From an uncultured Bacilli bacterium (GTDB lineage Bacteria; Bacillota_I; Bacilli_A; RF39; UBA660): a stretch of DNA of 14,486 nt. The number at the start of each line of letters is the position of its first letter. Position 1 is the first letter of the stretch. The position numbers were made by a program, and so were the translations under genes. The notes under the pieces are model-generated. The model worked only from the letters and a program-made list of their open reading frames with translations. It ran no database searches and was not told where the DNA came from. Positions 1-7,822 of this stretch are shown here, piece by piece. Location: positions 1 to 14,486 of the forward strand of contig CAJTLA010000039.1 of assembly GCA_910576985.1 (NCBI GenBank), in the 5' to 3' direction.

Positions 1-6
1 TACCAT
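1..6 (-). CDS. Start of an unknown gene running off the left edge (partial)
   Basis: Only the first two codons (ATG GTA, read leftwards from position 6) are inside the window. The start is chosen because a perfect AGGAGG ribosome binding site lies at 16-21 on the minus strand, 9 nt before the ATG. Nothing can be said about the product. Confidence 0.4.
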
Positions 7-26
7 ATTTTCCTTCCTCCTAAAAA

Positions 27-42
27 ATTTCAAAATTGAAAT
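27..42. promoter_or_regulatory. 16-bp palindrome in the leader of the left-edge gene
   Basis: ATTTCAA and TTGAAAT form a perfect 7-bp inverted repeat around a 2-bp centre. It lies directly upstream of the ribosome binding site of the left-edge gene and downstream of its candidate promoter. A symmetric site here could be a repressor operator. The spacer is too short for an RNA hairpin with a normal loop, and no U-tract follows. Function is inferred from position only. Confidence 0.3.
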
Positions 43-68
43 ATATTCTACAAATACAGTATAACTTT

Positions 69-96
69 TTTATATCAGATTTTGTCGTTTTGTAAC
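69..96 (-). promoter_or_regulatory. Candidate promoter of the left-edge gene
   Basis: On the minus strand TATAAA (69-74) is preceded by TGA, an extended -10, with GTTACA (91-96, 4 of 6 matches to TTGACA) 16 nt upstream. A second possible -10, TATACT, sits at 58-63. The assignment is weak because the region is very AT-rich. Confidence 0.3.
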
Positions 97-956
97 TATT
101 TAGTTTCTATAAATTTTTGACACCTCATTACTTGCTCCTTTGATAACTTTGTTACCTTAGCAGCCAAATCTACACTAAAACCTTCTGACAATAAATTTCT
201 AGCAATTTCCATCTGTTTTTTTCTTTTTCCAATCATTTCTCCACTTTTTTTCCCTTCTTCTTTTGCATGTTCAATCAATCCTGATGTCGCCTGTTCAAAC
301 GTCATTTCCATATTCTCTTCCTCCCTCATTTTTTGATATTCTTCTTTACTCATATTGTATTCTCTTATTTGTTGTATCATATTTTTAAATCGTTCTTCCC
401 TAGATAAAACCTCTAATATTTTTTCAACTTGTCCAGATGAATATTCATTCAAACAAAATAACTGAGCATACTGATAATGAATAGAATCGGTTTCTTTTAA
501 TGCTTTTCTTAAATTCCATACCTTAATATCTGCATAATTTCCAAACCTTTCCTTTAAAGTAACCTCTAACATTTGATATTCCTTTAATGTTTTTTCATCT
601 CCATATGGATAATTTAAAATCAAACAAACTTCCACTGGCAACACATTCCCATAATCATTTTTTTCCCAGTATTCCAAATAAATAGACGCAATATATAAAC
701 TAATTCTCGCCTCAATATGATACAAATTTCGATTTTGCATCTCTAACAAAATAATAGACTTCCTTGTTTTTAATAACACATCACAAATTCCATAAGATAA
801 CCCTTGATTCTCTTTTTTAAACTCTTTATTTAAATATGTAATCGAACTCACTTGTTTATGAAAAATATCATTTAATAACTGCTGACAACATACATTTCTT
901 CCAAATATTTTTTTAAACAAATAGTCATTGGATAGCCCATAATATTTTTTAGACAC
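96..956 (-). CDS. Rpn / PD-(D/E)XK nuclease family transposase-like protein
   Basis: This 286-residue protein looks complete. The N-terminus has the family pattern of a Leu-Phe-Lys-Lys-Ile-Phe-Gly segment. A catalytic Asp follows in CDVLL (about residue 59) and a catalytic Glu-x-Gln in LLEMQ (Glu about 72), then the conserved Arg/Tyr helix. The C-terminal end, with IARNLLSEGFSVDLAAKVT, is the short repeat typical of the 'Rpn family recombination-promoting nuclease/putative transposase' group. Such proteins are PD-(D/E)XK DNA nucleases, shown for E. coli RpnA to promote RecA-independent recombination; the role here is inferred. I chose the GTG at 956, 8 nt after AGGAGG (965-970). The in-frame GTG at 965 overlaps the ribosome binding site itself. 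The gene has its own consensus promoter and about a 110-nt leader. Confidence 0.85.
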   Translation of the reverse strand: MSKKYYGLSNDYLFKKIFGRNVCCQQLLNDIFHKQVSSITYLNKEFKKENQGLSYGICDVLLKTRKSIILLEMQNRNLYHIEARISLYIASIYLEYWEKNDYGNVLPVEVCLILNYPYGDEKTLKEYQMLEVTLKERFGNYADIKVWNLRKALKETDSIHYQYAQLFCLNEYSSGQVEKILEVLSREERFKNMIQQIREYNMSKEEYQKMREEENMEMTFEQATSGLIEHAKEEGKKSGEMIGKRKKQMEIARNLLSEGFSVDLAAKVTKLSKEQVMRCQKFIETK

Positions 957-1074
957 TAAATTCACCTCCTTGATCCCTACTTATATATACGACAAAGAAA
1001 GCCCAAGCACCTAAAAATATCAAAAAAAGTTTAAAAAAAATTCATAATTATTCTATAAATTAGCTTATAGCTCT

Positions 1075-1104
1075 ATTATAATGTAGTACTATCATATTTG
1101 TCAA
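1075..1104 (-). promoter_or_regulatory. Consensus sigma-A promoter for the Rpn-like gene
   Basis: On the minus strand TTGACA (1099-1104) and TATAAT (1075-1080) are both perfect matches, 18 nt apart. Transcription would start near 1068, giving an untranslated leader of about 110 nt. The -35 box abuts the U-tract of the nifJ terminator. This is the best-matching promoter on the minus strand of the window. Confidence 0.8.
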
Positions 1105-1135
1105 CAAAAAAAGCTAACTCATTCTGTAGCTTTTT
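1105..1135 (-). terminator. Intrinsic terminator of nifJ, overlapping its stop codon
   Basis: On the minus strand AAAAAGCTA (1127-1135) pairs perfectly with TAGCTTTTT (1108-1116) around a 10-nt loop, and the T-run continues to 1105. The nifJ stop codon TGA (1119-1121) lies in the loop. Confidence 0.8.
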
Positions 1136-4100
1136 CTGACAATGATTGATAATATTGATATCGCTTCATAGATTCTTCTTTTTGACCTCTTAATAATTCT
1201 TTCGCACGAGCTGGATTAATTTTTTCTAACATTGCATATCTCGTCTGATTCATCAAAAATTCCTCATAACGATCAAAATCAACATTCTTACTATCTAAAG
1301 TAAACACACCTGTTTCAGGTTGATAGCGGAAAATTGGATAATATCCACAAAGAGTCGCCAGCTTTTCCATCTCAACACTATTTTCTAATCCTCCTTTAAT
1401 TCCATGAGAAATACAAGGAGTATAAGCAATCACAATCGAAGGACCCTTATGAGCTGCAGCTTCCTTAAAGGCTTTCACTAATTGCATCCCATTAAATCCT
1501 AACGAAACCGTTGCAACATAAGCATTAGGATACGTAAGTGCGATTCTAGCCAAATCCTTTTTTGAAGTTTGTTTTCCACTAGAAGCAAAAGACGCAATCG
1601 CTCCCTTTGGAGTTGCCTTTGATGATTGACCTCCAGTATTAGAATATACTTGACTATCAAGCACCAAAATATTAATATCATCATTACTAGCAAGAACATG
1701 ATCAATTCCACTGAAACCAATATCATAAGCCCATCCATCTCCACCAATTGCCCAATGAACTCTAGCAGGCAAATAATCCTTTAGCACATTCACATCATCT
1801 GGCAAAGAAGAATAATCTAAAGTATCATAGATTCTTTTCGTCACTTCATAATCATCCATATGGTCAATATACTCTTCTAGCAATTCCTTGTTTGAATTAT
1901 TTTCTTCAATCAATTGTTTCATTCTTTTTAAAAGTCTCATTTTTAACGTACTAGATGCCGTAAACATTCCATAACCATATTCAGCATTATCTTCAAACAA
2001 AGAACTCGCCCATGCAACTGTATATGGCATACTTGGCATACTAGCCCCATAAATAGAAGAACAACCTGTTGCATTGGCAATCACTAAAGAATCCCCAAAA
2101 ATCTGAGTCAACAATTTAATATATGCTGTTTCACCACATCCAGCACATGCTCCTGAAAAAGCAAACTTTGGCATACGAAATTGTGTTCCCTTAATCGTAT
2201 CATTAAAAGCATCCTGTTTCTCACTAACATGTTCTAATAAATAATCAAATGTTTCTTGAGTCTTTTCCAAAAATGCATGATCCAACTTCACATTATTTAA
2301 TGCTTTTTCTCCCTTTTTTCCAGGACAAGTTTTAACACAAACACCACAGCCAGTACAATCCCGAACTGAAATTCCAACTGCATAATAATAATCCTTTTGA
2401 ATTGCTTTCTTACAAATCTGTTTTACATAATCTGGCGCTTCCTCATATTCTTTGGAAGAAAGCAAAAAGGGACGAATAACTCCATGTGGACAAACAAAAG
2501 AACATTGATTACATTCTATACAATTATCAGAAATCCATTTTGGAACAACATCACTAATTGCTCTCTTTTCAAAACTAGAAGTTCCTACCTCAAAACTTCC
2601 ATCTTTATATGATAACATATCACGAGTTGTTAACAAATCCCCAAGTCTTTTCGTCATCATTTGATATACATCATGAGTTTCAACTTGTTCTTCCTCTACG
2701 TTTCCTTCTAACGTTACATGAAAAGGCTCTAAAAAAGAAATTGCTTCCTCAATCGCATCATAATTCGCTTTTAACACCACTTCTCCTTTTTTAAAAAACT
2801 TATTTTTCGCATATTCCTTCATTTTTTCTTTCGCAACATCATAATCCAATAAATTAGTAATCTTTACAATTACACTTTCTAAAATGGTACTAATTTTATT
2901 TTGAAGTCCAATCTTACGCGCCAAAGCATAAGCATTGATCATATAACAATGAATATGACGCTCTACAAGTATTTTTTTTACCTCTGGTGGTAAAAATTCC
3001 AATACTTCCTCTTTTGTCTTGCTAGTATTTAAAATAAAGGTCCCATTGTCTTCTATTTTATCTAACACTGAAAAATTCTTTAAATAATTTTCTTTGGTAA
3101 CAACAACCAAACTTGGACTCTCAACATAATAAGTAGAACGAATTTTAGAATCTGAAAAACGCAAATGACTAACTGTAACCCCACCTGATTTTTTAGAATC
3201 ATATTCAAAATAACCTTGCACATATTTTTCTGTATTCTCTCCAACCAATTTCATAATGCTTTTAGAAGCACTTACCATTCCATCACTACCATACCCATAA
3301 ATCAAAAACTCATATCCATTTTTGATTTTAAAATCTAGATCAGCTTCTAAACTTAAATGGGTAACATCATCTACAATTCCAATAGTAAAATTGTTTTTAG
3401 GACATTCCTCTAACATATGATAAACAGATGCAATCATTGCTGGCGTTGTATTTTTACTAGAAAGCCCATACCGTCCACCTACAACAGTGATATTTTTTTC
3501 TTTCAAAATATTGGCAACATCTAAATAAAGTGGTTCTCCATTACTTCCCGCTTCTTTTGTACGATCTAATACCGCTACTTTTTCTACTGATTCTGGAATA
3601 TTTTTCAAAAAATATTTAGTACTAAAAGGACGATACAAATGAACCTCCAATAAACCATACTTTTTCCCACGCTGATTAAATTCATCAATCGTTTCTTTGA
3701 TGGTTTCACAAACAGACCCCATAGCAACAATCATACATTTTGCATCCTTTGCACCATAATATACAAATGGTTCATAATTAGTACCTGCTTTTTGATTGAT
3801 CTTTTCCATATAACAAGCGACTCTATCTGGAACTTTGTCATAATCTTGGTTTCGAACTTCCATCATTTGAAAATAGATGTCTCCATTCTCTGCTGTTCCT
3901 CGAATCACTGGTTGAAGAGGATTCAACGCTTTCTTACGAAACCTTTGTAATGCCTCCTGATCAATCATGTCTAAATAGTCTTCTTTTTCTAGTACTTCAA
4001 TCTTAGAAAGCTCATGACTCGTTCGAAAACCATCAAAAAAATGCATAAAAGGCAAACTAGATTGAATCGCTGACAAATGCGCTACTGCTGATAAATAAGC

Positions 4101-4544
4101 AGCATCTTGAACAGATGATGAAGCAAGCATACAAAATCCTGTACTTCTAGTCGCATAAATATCTTGATGATCTCCAAAAATACTTAACGCATGCGTTGAT
4201 AATGATCTAGCAGCAACATGCATTACACAAGGTAACATCTCTCCTGCCATTTTATACATATTTGGGATCATCAAAAGCAACCCTTGACTCGCTGTATAAG
4301 TACTTGTTAAGCAACCTGCTTGTAAAGAACCATGTACCACTCCTGCTGCTCCTGCTTCACTTTGCATTTCTACAACTTTCACTTGATCATCAAATAAATT
4401 TGTCTCTCCCTTACTTGACCATTCATCAATATGTTCTGCCATTGGACTAGAAGGAGTAATTGGATAAATTCCTGCCACTTCTGTAAAATAATAAGAGGTC
4501 CTAGCACTTGCCTCATTTCCATCCACTGTTATTTTTTTTAACAC
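1119..4544 (-). CDS. nifJ: Pyruvate:ferredoxin (flavodoxin) oxidoreductase, single-chain
   Basis: This enzyme converts pyruvate and CoA to acetyl-CoA and CO2 and reduces ferredoxin or flavodoxin. All domains of the single-chain enzyme are present in 1141 residues (numbers count three more, from the ATG at 4553). They are the N-terminal YPITPSSPMAE motif (30-40), two 4Fe-4S motifs (Cys 678/681/684/688 and 733/736/739/743), and the proximal-cluster cysteines 803, 806, 831 and 1047. Thiamine diphosphate motifs are GDGWAYDIG (938-946) and DSQVYSNTGGQ (966-976). All 12 cluster cysteines are kept, so it should be active. The GTG at 4544 is preferred because it lies 9 nt after AGGAG (4554-4558). The ATG at 4553 directly touches that site. 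It is monocistronic, with its own promoter and terminator. Confidence 0.97.
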   Translation of the reverse strand: MLKKITVDGNEASARTSYYFTEVAGIYPITPSSPMAEHIDEWSSKGETNLFDDQVKVVEMQSEAGAAGVVHGSLQAGCLTSTYTASQGLLLMIPNMYKMAGEMLPCVMHVAARSLSTHALSIFGDHQDIYATRSTGFCMLASSSVQDAAYLSAVAHLSAIQSSLPFMHFFDGFRTSHELSKIEVLEKEDYLDMIDQEALQRFRKKALNPLQPVIRGTAENGDIYFQMMEVRNQDYDKVPDRVACYMEKINQKAGTNYEPFVYYGAKDAKCMIVAMGSVCETIKETIDEFNQRGKKYGLLEVHLYRPFSTKYFLKNIPESVEKVAVLDRTKEAGSNGEPLYLDVANILKEKNITVVGGRYGLSSKNTTPAMIASVYHMLEECPKNNFTIGIVDDVTHLSLEADLDFKIKNGYEFLIYGYGSDGMVSASKSIMKLVGENTEKYVQGYFEYDSKKSGGVTVSHLRFSDSKIRSTYYVESPSLVVVTKENYLKNFSVLDKIEDNGTFILNTSKTKEEVLEFLPPEVKKILVERHIHCYMINAYALARKIGLQNKISTILESVIVKITNLLDYDVAKEKMKEYAKNKFFKKGEVVLKANYDAIEEAISFLEPFHVTLEGNVEEEQVETHDVYQMMTKRLGDLLTTRDMLSYKDGSFEVGTSSFEKRAISDVVPKWISDNCIECNQCSFVCPHGVIRPFLLSSKEYEEAPDYVKQICKKAIQKDYYYAVGISVRDCTGCGVCVKTCPGKKGEKALNNVKLDHAFLEKTQETFDYLLEHVSEKQDAFNDTIKGTQFRMPKFAFSGACAGCGETAYIKLLTQIFGDSLVIANATGCSSIYGASMPSMPYTVAWASSLFEDNAEYGYGMFTASSTLKMRLLKRMKQLIEENNSNKELLEEYIDHMDDYEVTKRIYDTLDYSSLPDDVNVLKDYLPARVHWAIGGDGWAYDIGFSGIDHVLASNDDINILVLDSQVYSNTGGQSSKATPKGAIASFASSGKQTSKKDLARIALTYPNAYVATVSLGFNGMQLVKAFKEAAAHKGPSIVIAYTPCISHGIKGGLENSVEMEKLATLCGYYPIFRYQPETGVFTLDSKNVDFDRYEEFLMNQTRYAMLEKINPARAKELLRGQKEESMKRYQYYQSLSEKATE

Positions 4545-4564
4545 GCTTATCATCTCCTATATTC

Positions 4565-4573
4565 ATTATAACA
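4565..4573 (-). promoter_or_regulatory. Extended -10 promoter of nifJ
   Basis: TGTTATAAT on the minus strand is a perfect -10 with the TGn extension. No good -35 is seen at 16-18 nt; TTGTAC is 20 nt upstream. The box ends only 6 nt before AGGAG, so the 5' leader would be about 12-16 nt. Confidence 0.55.
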
Positions 4574-4594
4574 TTGATTTCATAAATTCAGTAC

Positions 4595-4618
4595 AAAAAA
4601 AGAAGGGTTTTCTACTTT
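4595..4618 (-). terminator. Weak intrinsic terminator of cysS
   Basis: On the minus strand AAAGTAGAA can pair with TTCTTTTTT across a 5-nt loop, with one mismatch and one G-T pair. Seven T follow from the TTCT arm. The cysS stop TAG lies inside the stem. The hairpin is weak, so the call rests mainly on the T-run and position. Confidence 0.45.
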
Positions 4619-6006
4619 ATCACATATGTAGTTCCTTCTCTAGTATCTTTTAATTCAATATTTTTCTCTAATAATTCATTTCGAATCTGATCTGCCAAAG
4701 TATAATCCTTATTTTTCTTTGCTTCATTTCTTTTTTGAATCATCTCTTCGATATAAGATTCTAATGTTGCATCAATAACGTCCTCTTTTAATAAATTGAG
4801 AGAAAGTACCATATCAAATGACTCAATCAAGTATAATTTTGTAGCATTAGTACAATCACTTTTTAAAACATCATATAAAGTAGTAATCGCATTAGCAGTA
4901 TTTAAATCATTTTCTAATGCTTCTTTAAATTGATTTTGATATTGTTCTATTACATTCATCTCTAGTTGACCATCTGGTTGTTCTTTCATACTTTTTATTT
5001 TACTTAACAATTTTTGATAAGCATTTTTTGTTGCATCCAATGATTCATAACTAAATACAAGCTGACTTCGATAATGACTATTTAAACAAAACAAACGATA
5101 AATAATAGGATCATATCCTTTACTCTCTAATAAAGAAAGCGTTAAAAACTCTCCTTTTGACTTACTCATTTTCCCACTACTATCATTAAGATGTTCTCCA
5201 TGACACCAATAATTACACCATTTATGTCCAACAAAACTTTCCGATTGAGCAATTTCATTCGTATGATGGGGAAAAATATTGTCCACTCCACCACAATGAA
5301 TATCCAAATATTCCCCTAAATATCGATAAGAAATACCAGAACATTCAATATGCCAACCTGGATAACCTACTCCCCAAGGACTATCCCATCGCATTACTTG
5401 ATTTTCAAATTTAGAAGTCGTAAACCAAAGCCCAAAATCAGCAGGATTTCTTTTAGCCTTATCTTCTTCTACATCATCTCGAACACCTACTAATAGATCT
5501 TCAGACTTTTTACCAGATAATTCATAATAGTTTGGAATTTTTGTCACATCAAAATAAATATTACTAGAAGCCTCATAGGCATATCCTTTTTTTAATAAAG
5601 TTTCAATCATCTCTATATAGACATCAATATGATCAGATGCCTTTTCTATAATTTCTGGCTTTTTAATATTTAGTTTTTGAATATCTGACATAAATGCTTT
5701 TGTATAAAAATCAGCAATTTCATAAACAGTTTTATGCTCTCTTTCTGCTCCTTTTAGCATCTTATCTTCCCCAGAATCGGAATCACTTGTCATGTGCCCT
5801 ACATCAGTAATATTCATCACTCGTTTCACATCATATCCAATATATTCTAACGTTTTTTCTAGAATATCTTCAAAAATATATGTACGAAGATTACCAATAT
5901 GCGCAAAATGATATACAGTTGGACCACAAGTATACATTTTAACTTTTCCTTCTTCATGAGGAACAAATTCTTCAATTTTTTTACTAAGTGTATTATATAA
6001 TTTCAT
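4612..6006 (-). CDS. cysS: Cysteinyl-tRNA synthetase
   Basis: This cytoplasmic class I synthetase charges tRNA-Cys with cysteine. At 464 residues it matches the usual length. The nucleotide-binding HIGH-type motif is HIGN (36-39) and the KMSKS loop is at 279-283. The zinc ligands expected from the E. coli enzyme are present as Cys27, Cys222 (in WHIECS), His247 and Glu251. The ATG at 6006 is chosen because AAGGTG lies 6 nt upstream and MKLYNTLSKK is the family-typical start. The open frame continues 31 codons upstream into the cysK end, but that extension has no ribosome binding site there and no family match. It lies 31 nt after cysK on the same strand, yet also has its own -10 box. Confidence 0.97.
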   Translation of the reverse strand: MKLYNTLSKKIEEFVPHEEGKVKMYTCGPTVYHFAHIGNLRTYIFEDILEKTLEYIGYDVKRVMNITDVGHMTSDSDSGEDKMLKGAEREHKTVYEIADFYTKAFMSDIQKLNIKKPEIIEKASDHIDVYIEMIETLLKKGYAYEASSNIYFDVTKIPNYYELSGKKSEDLLVGVRDDVEEDKAKRNPADFGLWFTTSKFENQVMRWDSPWGVGYPGWHIECSGISYRYLGEYLDIHCGGVDNIFPHHTNEIAQSESFVGHKWCNYWCHGEHLNDSSGKMSKSKGEFLTLSLLESKGYDPIIYRLFCLNSHYRSQLVFSYESLDATKNAYQKLLSKIKSMKEQPDGQLEMNVIEQYQNQFKEALENDLNTANAITTLYDVLKSDCTNATKLYLIESFDMVLSLNLLKEDVIDATLESYIEEMIQKRNEAKKNKDYTLADQIRNELLEKNIELKDTREGTTYVIK

Positions 6007-6022
6007 AGACTTCACCTTTTTC

Positions 6023-6051
6023 ATTATAACATGAATTTTAGTTTGAAACAA
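6023..6051 (-). promoter_or_regulatory. Promoter of cysS inside the cysK 3' end
   Basis: TTGTTT (6046-6051) lies 17 nt from a TGT-extended TATAAT (6023-6028) on the minus strand. The -10 ends 4 nt before AAGGTG, predicting a leader of about 10-13 nt. It overlaps the last cysK codons, so cysS may be transcribed alone as well as with cysK. Confidence 0.55.
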
Positions 6052-7003
6052 CGGTTTCATAACGAATGAGTTTGATTTGATTTGATAAAAATGATTCATT
6101 CAAATCAATTTTCTCTGCCAATTTTGTAGATAAATATTTTTTATTATCATCTGGAAAAATAGTAACAACTGTTCCCTTTAAGCGTTGTTCTGCTTGAATT
6201 GCAGCCAACATATTTGCCCCCGAAGAAATCCCAACTCCAATTCCAAGCATGCGTGCCAACAAACGACTCATATTGATGGCATCCTCATCATGAATAAGGT
6301 AAATATCATCAATCATATTTTTATCCACAATATCAGGAACAAAATCATCACCAATTCCCTCTATCATGTGTTTTCCAACCTTATCATTCGTTAACAATGG
6401 AGATTCCATCGGTTCTAATGCAATAATTTGAACATTAGGATTTTCTTCTTTCAGTCGTTTTCCAATTCCCATTAAAGTCCCCCCTGTTCCAATTCCAGAA
6501 ACAAATCCATCAATCGTTTCTGGAACTTGTTGAATCATTTCTAAAGCTGTATAAGAATAATGAGCTGCTACATTATCCAAATTAGAAAATTGATTAGGAC
6601 GAAATCCATTCACTCTTTGAGCAAGTTGATCAGCTCGCTTAATACATTCTAAAAATCCACCTTCTTCATGAGAAACCAGCACCACCTCTGCACCAAACGA
6701 TTTCATAAGGCTGACTCTCTCATGACTCACCCAATCAGGCATAAAAATAATAACAGGATGTTTGTAATATGCCCCAATAGCAGAAAAAGAAATTCCTGTA
6801 TTCCCACTTGTTGCTTCTATAATTGGCATTCCTGGTTTTAATAACCCTTTTTGATATGCTTGTTCAAACAAATATAATGCCATTCGATCTTTAATACTAC
6901 CAGTTAAATTATAATATTCTAGTTTTACATAAATATATCTTTCTTCCCCCATATATTCATAATTAATTTTTATCATTGGGGTATTTCCAATAATTGCATT
7001 CAT
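6038..7003 (-). CDS. cysK: Cysteine synthase (O-acetylserine sulfhydrylase), PLP enzyme
   Basis: It makes cysteine from O-acetylserine and sulfide, using PLP in the cytoplasm. The 321-residue chain has the PLP lysine in TGSIKDR (Lys38), the substrate-binding loop TSGNTG (65-70), the phosphate-binding loop GIGTGGT (170-176) and the SSGAN serine motif (260-264). These define the CysK/CysM family. Lys38, the loops and the length all fit an active enzyme. CysK, CysM and close cystathionine beta-synthase-like relatives cannot be separated with certainty by eye. The ATG at 7003 follows AGGTGA by 4 nt; an ATT-starting or earlier-ATG reading would add 11 residues without a ribosome binding site. cysS follows on the same strand, a sensible link between making cysteine and charging it. 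No cysE and no T-box leader fit in the 110 nt before the tRNA gene. Confidence 0.93.
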   Translation of the reverse strand: MNAIIGNTPMIKINYEYMGEERYIYVKLEYYNLTGSIKDRMALYLFEQAYQKGLLKPGMPIIEATSGNTGISFSAIGAYYKHPVIIFMPDWVSHERVSLMKSFGAEVVLVSHEEGGFLECIKRADQLAQRVNGFRPNQFSNLDNVAAHYSYTALEMIQQVPETIDGFVSGIGTGGTLMGIGKRLKEENPNVQIIALEPMESPLLTNDKVGKHMIEGIGDDFVPDIVDKNMIDDIYLIHDEDAINMSRLLARMLGIGVGISSGANMLAAIQAEQRLKGTVVTIFPDDNKKYLSTKLAEKIDLNESFLSNQIKLIRYETVVSN

Positions 7004-7018
7004 TGAATCACCTAAATT

Positions 7019-7047
7019 AGTATAATCAAAAATCAACTTTTTGTGAG
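7019..7047 (-). promoter_or_regulatory. Promoter of cysK
   Basis: CTCACA (7042-7047, 4 of 6) and TATACT (7019-7024, 5 of 6) are 17 nt apart on the minus strand. The -10 ends 5 nt before the AGGTGA ribosome binding site, again predicting a very short leader. Confidence 0.5.
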
Positions 7048-7064
7048 GAAATTAAAAAAAATGA

Positions 7065-7093
7065 TTGCATATTATAAATTAGTATGATATTAT
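7065..7093 (+). promoter_or_regulatory. Promoter of the tRNA unit
   Basis: TTGCAT (7065-7070) lies 17 nt before TATTAT (7088-7093), which has a TGA extension. Transcription would start near 7100, about 13 nt before the first tRNA. It is back-to-back with the cysK promoter. Confidence 0.6.
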
Positions 7094-7112
7094 GTAGTAG
7101 TAGATTTTGTTT

Positions 7113-7189
7113 GGACCTTTAGCTCAGTTGGTTAGAGCATCCGGCTCATAACCGGACGGTCGTAGGTTCGAGTCCTACAAGGTCCACCA
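7113..7189 (+). tRNA. tRNA with CAT anticodon, probably tRNA-Ile2 (lysidine type)
   Basis: This is a full 77-nt cloverleaf: acceptor GGACCTT pairs with AAGGTCC, the anticodon stem is CCGG/CCGG with loop CTCATAA, the T-arm carries GTTCGAGTC, and CCA is encoded at 7187-7189. The CAT anticodon allows Met or Ile2. C4-G69 and C5-G68 in the acceptor stem are the pairs known to mark tRNA-Ile2 for the lysidine enzyme TilS in E. coli, and the body closely resembles Bacillus tRNA-Ile2 as I remember it. Ile2 is therefore favoured. Elongator Met is the alternative. Confidence 0.96.
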
Positions 7190-7200
7190 TTCTTAAATAT

Positions 7201-7285
7201 GCAGGTGTGGCGAAATTGGCAGACGCACTAGACTTAGGATCTAGCGCCGCAAGGCATGGGGGTTCAAGTCCCTTCACCTGCACCA
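7201..7285 (+). tRNA. tRNA-Leu (TAG anticodon)
   Basis: This is an 85-nt class II tRNA. Acceptor GCAGGTG pairs with CACCTGC, the anticodon stem CTAGA/TCTAG encloses loop CTTAGGA (anticodon TAG), a long variable arm follows, the T-loop is GTTCAAGTC, and CCA is encoded (7283-7285). It starts 11 nt after the previous tRNA, so both are processed from one transcript. It reads CUN leucine codons. Confidence 0.97.
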
Positions 7286-7325
7286 TTGGGAAATCTGTTC
7301 GAACTATTCGAACTTTTAGATATAG

Positions 7326-7350
7326 AATCAATCGAAAGATTGGTTTTTTT
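7326..7350 (+). terminator. Intrinsic terminator of the tRNA unit
   Basis: AATCAATC (7326-7333) pairs with GATTGGTT (7338-7345), with one G-T pair, around a GAAA tetraloop, followed by T to 7350. It lies 40 nt after tRNA-Leu. Confidence 0.8.
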
Positions 7351-7391
7351 CTGTTTTTGGAAAGAAATCATAGTCAGAAAGGTTGGTGTCT

Positions 7392-7667
7392 ATGATTAAT
7401 GTAATCAAAAAAGAAATTGATATGGAAGAATCTTTAAAGAAACGATTAGAGATTATATGTGATTTTTGTAATACTACTCCAAAGATTATAAATGGTAGTA
7501 TTCGTAAAATTGATAAGACTAATTTAAACTATATTGAACCCCATAGAATTATTATTAATAACATAATGTTTCTTGCTTTCAATTATTCAAATGAAATCTA
7601 TATCAATAATTTAAGTAAGAAAATAAAAATAGCAGAACTAGAAAATTACATAAAATCTATGAATTAA
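7392..7667 (+). CDS. Unrecognised 91-residue protein
   Basis: I do not recognise this protein. It is a small, charged, Ile/Asn/Lys-rich chain with no signal peptide or clear membrane segment. Two cysteines sit close together in CDFC (about residues 24-27), and a basic, helical C-terminal part ends in ELENYIKSMN. The ATG at 7392 follows AAAGG (7378-7382) by 9 nt; in-frame TTG and GTG codons just upstream lie too close to that site. No promoter is obvious between it and the tRNA terminator ending at 7350, so expression may depend on read-through. It lies between the tRNA unit and the recombinase and may be the left-most cargo gene of the mobile element, or the chromosomal neighbour of its insertion point. 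Confidence 0.55.
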   Translation: MINVIKKEIDMEESLKKRLEIICDFCNTTPKIINGSIRKIDKTNLNYIEPHRIIINNIMFLAFNYSNEIYINNLSKKIKIAELENYIKSMN

Positions 7668-7691
7668 TGCTTATTCCCTACAAATGGGTAA

Positions 7692-7720
7692 TAGACAAAA
7701 TAAGAAAAATGTTGTATTAT
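7692..7720 (+). promoter_or_regulatory. Promoter upstream of the recombinase
   Basis: TAGACA (7692-7697) and TATTAT (7715-7720) each match consensus at 5 of 6 and are 17 nt apart. The start would fall near 7727, inside a palindrome, about 20 nt before the terminator hairpin and 95 nt before the recombinase. Confidence 0.65.
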
Positions 7721-7733
7721 GTAAATGATTTAC
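7721..7733. promoter_or_regulatory. Palindrome at the recombinase transcription start
   Basis: GTAAAT and ATTTAC form a perfect 6-bp inverted repeat around one G, immediately after the -10 box. A repressor bound here would block initiation. Operator function is inferred from position. Confidence 0.35.
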
Positions 7734-7746
7734 AAAGACTTATTTT

Positions 7747-7792
7747 GAGAAGTAAAAGTATTAGTTTGTAGTACCTTTACTTCTCTTTTTTT
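7747..7792 (+). terminator. Strong intrinsic terminator / attenuator before the recombinase
   Basis: GAGAAGTAAA (7747-7756) pairs perfectly with TTTACTTCTC (7776-7785), with inner GTA/TAC pairing possible, and seven T follow (7786-7792). It lies between the recombinase promoter and its ribosome binding site (about 7808). It could close transcription from the 91-residue gene, but as it sits downstream of the recombinase's own promoter it should also stop most recombinase transcripts. Confidence 0.8.
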
Positions 7793-7822
7793 GAAAAACT
7801 AGAAAAAGGGAGATGATAATTG

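Noticed and set aside
2397..4450. Plus-strand ORFs antisense to nifJ (for example 2397-2612, 2609-2794, 4262-4450)
   Set aside because: Shadow frames of the strongly conserved nifJ coding sequence without supporting signals.
6007..6099. 31-codon N-terminal extension of cysS overlapping cysK
   Set aside because: The ATG at 6006 has a ribosome binding site and the family-typical start; the extension contains the cysS promoter.
7023..7112. T-box or other riboswitch leader for cysK-cysS
   Set aside because: Only about 110 bp separate cysK from the divergent tRNA gene, with a promoter adjacent to the ribosome binding site; no T-box motif was seen.
7146..7331. Minus-strand ORF across both tRNA genes ending in VGLEPTTVRL
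   Set aside because: This is the familiar spurious antisense translation of tRNA genes; no ribosome binding site and full overlap with two cloverleaf structures.
7207..7395. Plus-strand ORF through tRNA-Leu and its terminator
   Set aside because: It is tRNA sequence read as protein and contains the terminator; not coding.
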